A stretch of DNA of 64,000 nt from Kribbella jiaozuonensis. GTDB taxonomy: Bacteria > Actinomycetota > Actinomycetes > Propionibacteriales > Kribbellaceae. This document shows, one piece after another, positions 36,518 to 44,735 of the stretch; within the stretch, counting starts at the first letter, position 1; the number at the start of each line of letters is the position of its first letter. The stretch covers positions 930,001-994,000 of the forward strand of contig NZ_SZPZ01000001.1 in the NCBI RefSeq assembly GCF_005233875.1, read 5' to 3'. The notes under the pieces were generated by a model, which saw nothing but the letters and a program-made list of their open reading frames with translations, had not been told where the DNA came from and did no database searches. Position numbers and translations under genes: made by a program.

Positions 36518-37963
36518 ATGACTGAGCTGAGGCTGGTCGCCGGGGTGGACTGCTCCACCCAGGCGACCAAGGTTCTGGTGTGCGAGGCCGAGACCGGCGC
36601 GGTGGTACGCGAGGGGCGCGCGCCCCACCCGGATGCCACGCAGGTGGATCCTGCCGAGTGGTGGAAGGCGTGGGAGATCGCGTCTGACGGGCTCCTGGAC
36701 GGCGTCCAGGCGATCGCGGTCGGCGGCCAGCAACACGGCATGGTCCTACTGGACGACTCCGGCGAGGTGGTCCACCCCGCCGTCCTCTGGAACGACACCA
36801 GCTCAGCCGACGCCACCACCGAACTGATCGCAGAACTCGGCGGCGCCGAGGCGTGGGCCGAAGCCATCGGCTCAGTCCCCGTGCCGAGCTTCACCGTCAC
36901 CAAGCTCCGCTGGATCCGCGACGAAGCCGCCCGCGCGGATGCGGATGCTGTACGGCGTGAAGCCGCGCGGCGGGCCGCGGCTGTTGTGTTGCCTCATGAC
37001 TGGATGACGCATCGGTTGGCTGCTGATCGGCGGGGGATTGAGGGGATTACCACCGATCGGGGGGATGCGTCGGGGACCGGGTGGTGGTCGGCGGCGACGA
37101 ACAGTTATCGGACTGATCTGGTTGAGCTTGCGTTTGGGCGGCAGTTGGCGCTTCCGCGGGTGGCCGGCCCGGCTGAGGTTGTTGGGGAGACTGCCTTCGG
37201 GGCGGCGATTGCGGCCGGCACCGGGGACAACGCGGCGGCGGCGCTCGGGCTTGATCTGCAGCCGGGTGACGTTGCCGTTTCGCTCGGGACCAGCGGTACG
37301 GCGTTTGCGCGGTCGGCCAACCCGACCGCGGACCCGACCGGCCTGGTTGCCGGCTTCGCGGATGCGACCGGCGAATACCTCCCGCTCGTCTGCACCCTGA
37401 ACGCGGCCCGCGTGATGTCCGCGACCGCGAACATGCTCGGCCTCGACCTGGCCGAGTTCGACGAGGCCGCGATCACCTCACCCGGCAGCGACGGACTGGT
37501 CCTGCTCCCGTTCCTCGACGGCGAGCGTACGCCGGACCTCCCGCACTCCACCGGCCTGATCTACGGCCTCACCCGCGCGACCATGCAGCCCGCGACGATG
37601 GCCCGCGCCGCCGTCGAAGGCCTCCTCTGCGGCCTCGCCGACGCCGTCGACGCCCTCCGCGCCCAAGGCCTCCCCGTCCACCGGCTCCTCCTCCTGGGCG
37701 GCGGCGCCCGCTCCCGCGCCGTACAAGCCCTCGCCCCGGCCCTCCTCGGCGCCGAGGTAGTCCTCCCCGAACCGGCCGAGTACGTCGCCCTAGGCGCAGC
37801 CCGCCAAGCAGCCTGGGCCCTCACCGGCGAACTCCCCACCTGGCCGGTCCCGGTCGGCAAACCCGAGCCCGCCATCACCCTCGACGCCACCAAGCTCCGC
37901 GCCAACTACGAGCAGGTCCTCACCAACACCCGCCCCCTCCTCTCCCACCCCTACAACCGCTGA
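36518..37963 (+). CDS. xylB: Xylulokinase
   Basis: A 481-residue FGGY kinase that phosphorylates D-xylulose to xylulose 5-phosphate for the pentose phosphate pathway. Blocks: VAGVDCSTQATKVLV (phosphate loop), AIAVGGQQHGMVLLD (the xylulokinase-type QHG), VLWNDTSS, GTGDNAAAALGL and VSLGTSGTAFA, then LLLGGGARSRAVQ. Ends the polyol operon. TAGCGT at 36506-36511, which includes the previous stop codon, lies six bases before the ATG, so the gene may have its own leaderless promoter; CGGAGC could instead be the ribosome site. Confidence 0.93.
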   Translation: MTELRLVAGVDCSTQATKVLVCEAETGAVVREGRAPHPDATQVDPAEWWKAWEIASDGLLDGVQAIAVGGQQHGMVLLDDSGEVVHPAVLWNDTSSADATTELIAELGGAEAWAEAIGSVPVPSFTVTKLRWIRDEAARADADAVRREAARRAAAVVLPHDWMTHRLAADRRGIEGITTDRGDASGTGWWSAATNSYRTDLVELAFGRQLALPRVAGPAEVVGETAFGAAIAAGTGDNAAAALGLDLQPGDVAVSLGTSGTAFARSANPTADPTGLVAGFADATGEYLPLVCTLNAARVMSATANMLGLDLAEFDEAAITSPGSDGLVLLPFLDGERTPDLPHSTGLIYGLTRATMQPATMARAAVEGLLCGLADAVDALRAQGLPVHRLLLLGGGARSRAVQALAPALLGAEVVLPEPAEYVALGAARQAAWALTGELPTWPVPVGKPEPAITLDATKLRANYEQVLTNTRPLLSHPYNR

Positions 37964-37972
37964 CCTCAGCGG
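37957..37972. terminator. Compact bidirectional hairpin over two convergent stop codons
   Basis: CCGCTGA-CC-TCAGCGG: perfect 7-bp arms that contain the xylulokinase TGA on one strand and the histidine kinase TGA on the other. A two-base loop is too tight for RNA, so a slightly opened stem is expected. Serves both directions in a two-base gap. Confidence 0.45.
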
Positions 37973-39219
37973 CGGGGGCCGAGGGGGTCTTCGTCGGGTG
38001 GGGTTGGGGTGCGGCGGGTGGTGTTGGTGAGGGAGCGTTCGGGTAGCCAGAGGACGAAGGTGCTGCCGATGCCGAGTTCGGAGTGTAGGGCGACGGTGCC
38101 GCCGTGGGACTCGGCGATCTGGCGGACGATGGCGAGGCCGAGGCCGGCCCGGCGCTGGCCGCTGGACGGTACGGTCGCGGGCGACTGCCGTTGACCGGCC
38201 CGGAAGAACCGGTCGAAGACCCGGTCGGCGTCGTCCGCCGCGATGCCCGGGCCCTCGTCGCGGACCGCGATCCAGGCCCACCCGTTGCGACTGCCGACCG
38301 CCAGCACGAGTTCACTGCCGCCACGCGCCAGCCGGACCGCGTTCGAGAGCAGGTTGTCCACCGCCCGCCGCAGCGCCGACGCGTCACCGGCAGCGGTGGG
38401 TCCGGGCGCGAGCCGCAGTACGACGTGAAGCTCACGATCCGCGGCGAGCAGCTCGTACTCCTCGGCCGCCTCACCCGCGATCGCGGCCAGGTCCACGTCG
38501 GCATCGACGAACGCCGGCGACGACCGCCGCGCCGACGCGAGCAGGTCCTCCACCAGCCGCGTCATCCGCTGGATCGCCCGGCTGACGATCGCGGTCGCCT
38601 GGGCACGATCCTCCGGCGGCGTGTCGTCATGCGCGAGTACGGCGTCGACGTTCGCCTGGATCACCGCCAACGGATTGCGCAGCTCGTGCGACGCGTCGTC
38701 GACGAGTTGACGCTGCGCCACGAACGCCGACTCCAGCCGGCCGAGCATGTCGTCGACGGTGTCGCCCAGGTTGCGTAGCTCGTCGCGCGGTCCCTCCAGC
38801 GCGATCCGCCGGGACAGGTCGGTCGCCGAGATTTCCTGGGCAGTCTCCGTGATCCGTCGTACCGGCCGGAGCGCGCGACCAGACAACCACCACCCGGTGC
38901 CGAGACTGACCAGGAACAGCCCGGCGATCCCCGCGGCCGAGTAGTTCCGCAGGCTCTGCAACGTCTGGTAGTTGACCGCGGACTGGAAGCTGGAGATCTC
39001 CGCGGCCTGGATCACCTGCCCCTCCTTGAGATGCAGGTTGCCCTCGTGGTCCTTGTAGTACTTCTGGACCTCGATCTGGTTCAGCGGTTTCGGATCGAGG
39101 ATCTGCTCCAGCGCGAGGTACACCCCGCCGAGCAGCAACGCCGACAGCGCGATCAGCACCGCGGAGTACGTCAGGGTCAGGCGGAACCGGATCGTCTGGG
39201 TCCAGGAAGGGAGCTTCAT
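37966..39219 (-). CDS. Sensor histidine kinase
   Basis: A 417-residue membrane kinase. Two transmembrane helices (about residues 11-33 and 92-113) bracket an extracytoplasmic loop of about 58 residues; then a HAMP segment (RPVRRITETAQEISATDLSRRI), the phospho-accepting H-box DDASHELRNPLAVIQ, N-box (RAVDNLLSNAVRLARGG) and ATP-lid boxes IAVRDEGPGIAADDADRVFDRFF and RRAGLGLAIVRQIAESHGG. Its start overlaps the response-regulator stop by four bases, so it is the partner. Ligand unknown; the small loop suggests sensing of the envelope itself or of an exported protein. Confidence 0.93.
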   Translation of the reverse strand: MKLPSWTQTIRFRLTLTYSAVLIALSALLLGGVYLALEQILDPKPLNQIEVQKYYKDHEGNLHLKEGQVIQAAEISSFQSAVNYQTLQSLRNYSAAGIAGLFLVSLGTGWWLSGRALRPVRRITETAQEISATDLSRRIALEGPRDELRNLGDTVDDMLGRLESAFVAQRQLVDDASHELRNPLAVIQANVDAVLAHDDTPPEDRAQATAIVSRAIQRMTRLVEDLLASARRSSPAFVDADVDLAAIAGEAAEEYELLAADRELHVVLRLAPGPTAAGDASALRRAVDNLLSNAVRLARGGSELVLAVGSRNGWAWIAVRDEGPGIAADDADRVFDRFFRAGQRQSPATVPSSGQRRAGLGLAIVRQIAESHGGTVALHSELGIGSTFVLWLPERSLTNTTRRTPTPPDEDPLGPRR

Positions 39220-39908
39220 TCCTCACCTCGGAGCCGATAGCCGCGGCCGATCACGGTCTCCAGGACCGGATCCTCGCCGTCCTGGGTCAGCTTGCGACGC
39301 AACGTGCCGACCGTCACGCGAACGCTCTGAGTGAACGGGTCCGCGTTCTCGTCCCAGACGTGCTCGAGCAGTTCCTCGGCCGAGACGACATGCCCGGGCC
39401 GCGACATCAGATACCGCAGTACGCCGAACTCCTTCAACGTCAGCGTCAACTCGCGACCGGACCGCGTCGCCAGGTGGCGGGACGAGTCGAGGACCAGCTC
39501 GCCGACGTGCAACTGCGTCGTCCCGTTCGTGACGTCCCGCCGCAGCAGCGCCCGGATCCGCGCGAGCAACTCCACCAGCGCGAACGGCTTCGTCAGGTAG
39601 TCGTCCGCCCCCTCATCGAGCCCGCGGACGCGATCGGCCAGCGAGGCACGAGCCGTCAGCATCAGCACCCGCAGCTCCCGCCCGGACGCCACCTCGATCT
39701 CACCCCGCCGGACCGCTCGGCACAGGTCGAGGCCGTTGGTGTCCGGCAGGGTGATGTCCAGGATTGCCAGGTCGTACGCCGTGGTCGCGAGCTTATCCAC
39801 CGCTTCGGCGCCGGTCGTCGCCGCGTCGACGGCGTACCCGGCCCGGCCGAGTCCGGAGCGCAGCGCACTGACCAGGCCTTCCTCGTCCTCCACCACCAGT
39901 AATCGCAC
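39216..39908 (-). CDS. OmpR-family response regulator
   Basis: A 230-residue regulator from GTG 39908, where the conserved receiver begins (VRLLVVEDEEGLVSAL). Asp-Glu acid pair, phospho-Asp in DLAILDITLPDTNGLDL, Thr in VLMLTARAS, Lys in DYLTKPFALVEL; C-terminal winged helix LTLKEFGVLRYLMSRPGHVVSAEELLEHVWDENADPFTQSVRVTVGTLRRKLTQ. The frame is open further upstream but that part is not protein-like. TACCTT lies six bases before the GTG, so probably leaderless. Divergent from the exported-peptide/MoxR operon; four 11-bp-spaced repeats lie in the gap and should be its binding site. Confidence 0.94.
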   Translation of the reverse strand: MRLLVVEDEEGLVSALRSGLGRAGYAVDAATTGAEAVDKLATTAYDLAILDITLPDTNGLDLCRAVRRGEIEVASGRELRVLMLTARASLADRVRGLDEGADDYLTKPFALVELLARIRALLRRDVTNGTTQLHVGELVLDSSRHLATRSGRELTLTLKEFGVLRYLMSRPGHVVSAEELLEHVWDENADPFTQSVRVTVGTLRRKLTQDGEDPVLETVIGRGYRLRGEE

Positions 39909-39949
39909 GCCACCAAGGTAGCCGGGGGAGCGTGATCCGCCGGTCTGCG

Positions 39950-39988
39950 CTTTCGCCGGACTTTCGCTCTGCTTTCCGGTCGTTTTCG
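39950..39988. promoter_or_regulatory. Four direct repeats at 11-bp period, likely OmpR-type binding site
   Basis: CTTTCG at 39950, CTTTCG at 39961, CTTTCC at 39972 and TTTTCG at 39983: exactly 11 bp from one to the next. OmpR/PhoB-family regulators bind head-to-tail direct repeats with 11-bp spacing. The array lies 42 bp upstream of the regulator gene start and 47 bp upstream of the exported-peptide ATG, placed to control both directions. Confidence 0.7.
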
Positions 39989-40034
39989 CGCCGCCTTGAT
40001 GAGCTGTGGCCAACCTGATCGAAGGAGATCTCTG

Positions 40035-40232
40035 ATGAAGAAGCTCATTCTCGGCGCGGCGATCGTGGTGGCGGCGCTCGGAGCCGGTGGCATGGCGTAC
40101 GCCGCGACGAACGATCCGGCGCCGGAGCAGGGTTATGTCACGGTCGACGACGGCGCCACCACGCCCTCGCCGTCCCCGTCGCACGACTGCCCGGAGAAGG
40201 GTGACTCCGCGAACCCGAGCGGTAACGCATGA
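40035..40232 (+). CDS. Small exported protein, first gene of the MoxR operon
   Basis: A 65-residue protein. ATG follows GAAGGAG by seven bases. A signal peptide is clear (MKKLILGAAIVVAALGAGGMAYA, cleavage near AYA-ATND). The mature part is about 42 residues, acidic and Ser/Pro-rich (TVDDGATTPSPSPSHDCPEKGDSANPSGNA) with one Cys, so it is probably unfolded. Its stop overlaps the MoxR ATG by four bases. I know no family. Because it is exported, tiny and first under a two-component-controlled promoter, it could be a periplasm-side signal for the kinase; that is inference. Confidence 0.75.
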   Translation: MKKLILGAAIVVAALGAGGMAYAATNDPAPEQGYVTVDDGATTPSPSPSHDCPEKGDSANPSGNA

Positions 40233-41215
40233 CGTCGGCCGCGCTCGAACACGCCTTGTTCGAGGTGAAGAAGGTGGTCGTCGGGCAGGACCAGCTGGTC
40301 GAACGCATGCTGGTCGGATTGCTTGCCCGCGGCCACTGTCTGCTCGAAGGCGTGCCCGGCGTCGCGAAGACGCTCGCCGTCCGGACGCTGGCCGAGGTGA
40401 TCGGCGGCCGGTTCGCCCGGCTCCAGTTCACCCCGGACCTGGTCCCCGGCGACATCATGGGCACCCGGATCTGGCGGCCGTCGACGGAGGCGTTCGACAC
40501 CGAGCTCGGCCCGGTGTTCGCGAACCTCGTGCTGGCGGACGAGATCAACCGCGCGCCGGCGAAGGTGCAGTCCGCGTTGCTGGAGGCAATGGCCGAGAAC
40601 CAGGTGAGTATCGGCGGTACGTCGTACCGGCTGCCCGAACCGTTCCTGGTGCTCGCGACGCAGAACCCGATCGAGTCCGACGGCGTGTACGCACTGCCCG
40701 AGGCGCAACGCGACCGGTTCCTGCTGAAGATCACTGTCGACTACCCGACACCGTTGGAGGAGCTCACGATTCTCCAGCGGATGAGCGCGCACCGGCCGCA
40801 CGCCGGCGCCGTACTCACTCCGGAGCAGGTCGTTCAGTTGCAGGAGGCAACGGATGACGTCTTCGTCCACAACGCGGTGGCGGAGTACGTCGTCCGCCTG
40901 GTGCATGCGACCCGGGCGCCGTCGCAGTACGGGATCCATGATCTGGCCGGCGTGCTGGAGTTCGGCGCGAGCCCCCGTGCGACCCTCGGTCTGGTTGCGG
41001 CCGGGCGAGCGCTCGCGTTGCTGCGCGGGCGTGACTATGTGCTGCCGGCGGATGTGTACGACGTCGCGCTCGATGTGATGGCGCACCGATTGGTGCTGAC
41101 CTTCGACGCGCTGGCCGACGGGGTCGATCCACGGTCGGTGGTCACGCGGATCCTGCACACGATCCAGCAGCCGCATGTGGTGCCGGCCGACGAGGCCCAG
41201 GGATCCGCGGCATGA
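40229..41215 (+). CDS. MoxR-family AAA+ ATPase
   Basis: A 328-residue cytoplasmic AAA+ ATPase. Walker A GVPGVAKT in CLLEGVPGVAKTLAVRTLAEV, Walker B LVLADEINRAPAKVQSALLEAM, sensor 1 FLVLATQNPIESDGVYALPEAQRDRFLLKI, and the MoxR lid. MoxR ATPases act as chaperones that insert cofactors or mature VWA-containing partners; here the partners DUF58 and VWA proteins are the next two genes, each coupled by a four-base overlap. Confidence 0.95.
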   Translation: MTSAALEHALFEVKKVVVGQDQLVERMLVGLLARGHCLLEGVPGVAKTLAVRTLAEVIGGRFARLQFTPDLVPGDIMGTRIWRPSTEAFDTELGPVFANLVLADEINRAPAKVQSALLEAMAENQVSIGGTSYRLPEPFLVLATQNPIESDGVYALPEAQRDRFLLKITVDYPTPLEELTILQRMSAHRPHAGAVLTPEQVVQLQEATDDVFVHNAVAEYVVRLVHATRAPSQYGIHDLAGVLEFGASPRATLGLVAAGRALALLRGRDYVLPADVYDVALDVMAHRLVLTFDALADGVDPRSVVTRILHTIQQPHVVPADEAQGSAA

Positions 41216-42135
41216 CTGATCTCCTGGCCGGGCGGGAACGAGCTTTGCGCGCATTGGAGTTGTCGGTGAAGCGCAAGCTGGAGGGATTCCTGCACGGCGA
41301 CATCACGGGTCTTCGGAGCGGTCCCGGAAGCGAGCCGAACGAGGCACGGCCGTACCAAGCGGGGCAGGACGACGTACGGCGGATGGACTGGAACGTGACT
41401 GCGCGCTCGCTGGAGCCGCACGTCCGGGCGCCGTTGGCGGAGCGCGAGCTGGAGACGTGGGCGCTGCTGGACGCGTCCGCGAGTATGGACTTCGGCACCG
41501 CCCTGAGCGAGAAACGCGATCTGGCGGTAGCTGTTGTCGGAGCGGTCGGCCTGCTCGCCGACCGCCCGGGGAACAGCCTCGGCGTACGAATTGCCCTGGG
41601 CAACGACCTCCGCCGCCTCCCCACGGCCGGCAGTGCGGTCCAGCTCCGCCGCTCGGTGCGCACGCTGCTGTCGTTGCCCCGAGCAACACCAGGGTCCGTT
41701 CCCAGGACGGATCTGGGGCACGCGATCGGTCGCCTGAACCGTGAACATCCGCGCCCCGGCCTCCGCGTGATCGTCTCGGACTTCCACGAAGACGGCTGGT
41801 CCGACCCACTCCGCCGACTCGCCGCGCGTCACGAGGTACTCGCCGTCGAAGTCCTGGACCCCCGCGAACTCGAACTTCCCGACGTCGGCCTGCTCACGCT
41901 GATCGATCCCGAGACCGGCCGCCGGCGCGAGATCCAGACGGCGAACCGCAAGCTCCGCCGCCGGTACGCCGACGCGATGGCGGCGCACCGCACTCGAACC
42001 ACCCAGGCGATCCGGGCCGCCGGTGCCGCGCATCTCGTACTGCGCACCGACACCGACTGGGTCCGCGACGTCGCCGCCTTCGCCACCGCCCGCCGCCGGG
42101 CCGGTGCCCGCTCTGTAAGGACCGGTGTCAGATGA
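41212..42135 (+). CDS. DUF58 domain protein
   Basis: A 307-residue protein of the DUF58 family, a VWA-like domain nearly always encoded next to MoxR. Blocks: LSVKRKLEGFLHGDITGLRSGPGSEPNEARPYQAGQDDVRRMDWNVTAR and LLDASASMDFGTALSEKRDLAVAVVGAVG, where DASASM is a MIDAS-like DxSxS metal site. No membrane helix. Functions proposed for the family are as MoxR client or adaptor; no reaction known. Coupled on both sides by ATGA overlaps. Confidence 0.93.
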   Translation: MTDLLAGRERALRALELSVKRKLEGFLHGDITGLRSGPGSEPNEARPYQAGQDDVRRMDWNVTARSLEPHVRAPLAERELETWALLDASASMDFGTALSEKRDLAVAVVGAVGLLADRPGNSLGVRIALGNDLRRLPTAGSAVQLRRSVRTLLSLPRATPGSVPRTDLGHAIGRLNREHPRPGLRVIVSDFHEDGWSDPLRRLAARHEVLAVEVLDPRELELPDVGLLTLIDPETGRRREIQTANRKLRRRYADAMAAHRTRTTQAIRAAGAAHLVLRTDTDWVRDVAAFATARRRAGARSVRTGVR

Positions 42136-43070
42136 GATTCGAGCAACCCCTGTGGCTCTGGCTGCTGGTGCTGGTCGCCGTGCTGGTGGTGGCGTACCTG
42201 CTTGCCCAGCGCCGCCGGACGAAGTACGCCGTCCGGTTCGCGACCCTCCCGATGCTGGAGAAGGTCGCTCCGAAGCGGCCCGGCTGGCGCCGGCACGCGC
42301 CGGCCGCGGCCTTTCTGGCGGCACTCACCGTGCTGACGATCGCGATCGCCCGACCGGTGGCGGACATCCGCGTCCCGCGCGAGCGGGCCACCGTCCTGGT
42401 CGCGATGGACGTGTCGAACTCGATGGCGGCGACCGATGTCGCGCCGAACCGGTTCGAGGTGGCTCAGCAGGCGGCGACGGAGTTCGTCCGGGACCTGCCG
42501 GCGAAGTTCAACGTCGGCCTGGTGTCCTTCGCTCGTACGGCGAACGTGGTGGCCGCACCGAGTACGGATCATCAGGCGACCGTCGATGCGATCAACGGGC
42601 TGCAACTGACCGACAGTACGGCGATCGGCGACGCCGTCCTGGCCGGCCTGCAGGCGGTGCGGACGATCGATCCCGACGATCCGCCGCCGAGCCGGATCGT
42701 GCTGCTGTCGGACGGCGGCAACACAGCGGGCAGCCCGATCGACACTGCCGCCGAGGCCGCGGCGCAAGCCGGTGTGCCGGTGTCGACGATCGCCTACGGG
42801 ACCGCCGAGGGCACCGTCAACCTCGAGGGCCGCGACATCCCGGTCCCCGCCGATACCGAGGCGCTCCACGGCCTGGCCGAGGCCACCAACGGCACGTTCT
42901 ACCAGGCACAGAACAACGACCAGCTCCGTGACGTCTACTCCGACCTCCAATCCTCGATCGGCTGGACCACCGAGTCCCGGGAAGTCACCAACCTGGTCGC
43001 CGGAATCGCCCTGGCCGCAGCACTCCTGGCCGCGATCGCCTCCCTCTTCTGGTTCTCCCGCCTCCCGTAA
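42132..43070 (+). CDS. VWA-domain membrane protein (BatA-like)
   Basis: A 312-residue membrane protein. Helices at about residues 7-25 and 57-74 and one at the C-terminus (AGIALAAALLAAIASLFWFS) enclose a VWA domain with an intact MIDAS motif AMDVSNSMAATD (Asp93, Ser95, Ser97) and later VLLSDGGNTAG. This matches BatA-type proteins of MoxR operons, which are thought to bind metal-dependent partners outside or at the membrane. Overlaps the DUF58 gene by four bases. No BatB/BatC follows. Confidence 0.93.
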   Translation: MRFEQPLWLWLLVLVAVLVVAYLLAQRRRTKYAVRFATLPMLEKVAPKRPGWRRHAPAAAFLAALTVLTIAIARPVADIRVPRERATVLVAMDVSNSMAATDVAPNRFEVAQQAATEFVRDLPAKFNVGLVSFARTANVVAAPSTDHQATVDAINGLQLTDSTAIGDAVLAGLQAVRTIDPDDPPPSRIVLLSDGGNTAGSPIDTAAEAAAQAGVPVSTIAYGTAEGTVNLEGRDIPVPADTEALHGLAEATNGTFYQAQNNDQLRDVYSDLQSSIGWTTESREVTNLVAGIALAAALLAAIASLFWFSRLP

Positions 43071-43083
43071 GGAGGAACGTCAC

Positions 43084-43986
43084 ATGCCCCACCTCGGCCT
43101 TCCCTTCCGCGGCCCGGACTACCTTCCCGGCCCGCCACCCACGAACAGCTCACCTACTCCGTTCTCCGTCACCCCGGTCGCCGCCGCGGCACCCCCCTCT
43201 CCGCCGGCGCCACCTCGAACCGGGGTGACGGGCCCCTCCTCTCCGCGCAGTGCAGTCGGCCGGCGGGCGGCTCTTCTCGTCGGCACGCTCGCCCTCTCCG
43301 TCGTGGCCGGTGGTCTTGCGGGTGCTGTCACCGGCGCTCGTGACCCGGCACCGCTTCCACAAGCAGCAGCACCTCCGGCGGCGGCCCAGGGATCCATCTC
43401 CGCCGCAGCGGCCGGCGTCCTTCCGGGCGTGGTGTCCGTGCGCGCCGGCCGGGCGACCGGGTCCGGGTTCGCGATCGACCAGGAAGGGCATGTGGTGACG
43501 AATGCACACGTGGTGGAGGGAACGACCGACGTATCCCTGGTCCTGTCGAACGGCCGTACGGTCGACGCGGACGTCATCGGATCCGACCCGGACAACGACC
43601 TCGCCGTACTGCAGGTCTCGACCGCCGACGCCGAGGGGTTGCGCTCGCTCACGCTCGGCCGGTCCGCACAGCTGCGGGTCGGCGACCCGGTGCTGGCCGT
43701 CGGGTCCCCGCTCGGCCTGGAGGGAACGGTGACCGCCGGTATCGTCAGCGCCGTCAACCGCCAGGCCCGCTTCGGCGACAACAACATCCGCCAGTCCGCG
43801 ATCCAGACCGACGCCGCCATCAATCCGGGCAACTCCGGCGGCCCGCTGGTCAACGCCGCCGGTCAGGTGGTGGGTGTCAACACCGCCATCGCCACCCTCG
43901 GAACCTCCCGCTCCGGCAACATCGGCATCGGCTTCGCGATCCCCGTCGATCGCATGACCAGCATCGTCAACGACCTCCTCGACTGA
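43084..43986 (+). CDS. Membrane-anchored HtrA-like serine protease without PDZ domain
   Basis: A 300-residue protease. ATG 43084 follows AAGGAGG. A Pro-rich cytoplasmic N-terminus (residues 1-58) precedes one transmembrane helix (about 62-84), then a trypsin-like domain with the full triad: TNAHVV (His142), DNDLAVL (Asp172), NPGNSGGPLV (Ser251). It ends at GIGFAIPVDRMTSIVNDLLD, exactly where HtrA proteins normally continue into a PDZ domain. DegP-like enzymes degrade misfolded envelope proteins, and its position after the MoxR-VWA genes suggests an envelope-quality role. Confidence 0.9.
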   Translation: MPHLGLPFRGPDYLPGPPPTNSSPTPFSVTPVAAAAPPSPPAPPRTGVTGPSSPRSAVGRRAALLVGTLALSVVAGGLAGAVTGARDPAPLPQAAAPPAAAQGSISAAAAGVLPGVVSVRAGRATGSGFAIDQEGHVVTNAHVVEGTTDVSLVLSNGRTVDADVIGSDPDNDLAVLQVSTADAEGLRSLTLGRSAQLRVGDPVLAVGSPLGLEGTVTAGIVSAVNRQARFGDNNIRQSAIQTDAAINPGNSGGPLVNAAGQVVGVNTAIATLGTSRSGNIGIGFAIPVDRMTSIVNDLLD

Positions 43987-44008
43987 CCGGACCCCCTACA
44001 GTTGGTGG

Positions 44009-44506
44009 ATGGTGTACTTCGGTGGGTTCCTCGGGCTGATCGGGTTGCTGACCCTGATCTTCCGGGACGGCGACGTGGCCGGCATGCCTTCGGCTGTGGT
44101 CGGCGGCGGGCTGCTGGCGCTGGGCGTGGCCGTAGGCGCGCTCGGTGTCGTCTGGCGGCGTCGCGTCCGCCGGCGCAAGATCGCCGCCGGCGAACCGGTG
44201 CCTGTCGGGGACATCTTCCAGCGTGCCCGCGCCCTGCCGAGGCTGCTCCGCGATGTCCGCCAGGGTGCGTACGCCGACCTGCCGAAGAGCCGCCCGTTCA
44301 TGTGGGTACTGGCGCTCGTCTACCTGATCTCGCCGATCGACATCCTGCCCGACGTACTGCCGCTGCTCGGTGTCACGGACGATGCCGGCGTGGCCGTCTG
44401 GCTGCTCACCAGCGTGTCGACGGCCACCGGCCTCTATCTCAACCGCGAGCGCGAACGTCAGCGTCTGGGCAATCGCGACCTCGGCACCGGTGGACCCACG
44501 CACTGA
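44009..44506 (+). CDS. DUF1232 (YkvA-type) membrane protein
   Basis: A 165-residue protein. Two N-terminal hydrophobic helices (FGGFLGLIGLLTLIF and VVGGGLLALGVAVGALGVVW) are followed by a basic stretch and the DUF1232 core: DLPKSRPFMWVLALVYLISPIDILPDVLPLLGVTDDAGVAVWLL, where YLISPIDILPD is the family hallmark. Function unknown. TACAGT ends seven positions before the ATG, indicating a leaderless transcript of its own rather than readthrough from the protease gene 22 bases upstream. Confidence 0.9.
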   Translation: MVYFGGFLGLIGLLTLIFRDGDVAGMPSAVVGGGLLALGVAVGALGVVWRRRVRRRKIAAGEPVPVGDIFQRARALPRLLRDVRQGAYADLPKSRPFMWVLALVYLISPIDILPDVLPLLGVTDDAGVAVWLLTSVSTATGLYLNRERERQRLGNRDLGTGGPTH

Positions 44507-44735
44507 TGTCGGCCGCCGCCTCCTCGGGATGCTGATACGCGAACAACTGCAGTGAGTCGCTCGGCTCATCTGGATCGCTGAGGCGGTCGGCGGCTTCCAC
44601 CAACTGATGAGCGGCCGCAAGCACACGCGCGGCCTGCTCGCGTGCCTCGGCCGGATCGTCAAGCGTGACGGCATCAGTCGCCAGATCGGCGACTTCACAA
44701 GCCTGGTAGGCCATTGCCAGCTGAGCGCGGTTCAT
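44439..44735 (-). CDS. Small helical protein downstream of TauE/SafE, unknown
   Basis: A 98-residue, mostly helical, acidic protein: MNRAQLAMAYQACEVADLATDAVTLDDPAEAREQAARVLAAAHQLVEAADRL, then a short tail ending in HRCRGRDCPDADVRARG. Its ATG overlaps the TauE/SafE stop by four bases, which is the best evidence that it is real. No family recognised. The final 68 bases overlap the end of the convergent DUF1232 gene, an unusually long overlap; the C-terminal tail is correspondingly low-complexity. Confidence 0.6.
   Translation of the reverse strand: MNRAQLAMAYQACEVADLATDAVTLDDPAEAREQAARVLAAAHQLVEAADRLSDPDEPSDSLQLFAYQHPEEAAADISAWVHRCRGRDCPDADVRARG

Noticed and set aside
43084..43986. Full HtrA/DegP protease.
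   Set aside because: The protein stops right after the protease domain; no PDZ domain or frameshifted PDZ sequence follows, since the next gene's promoter begins within a few bases.
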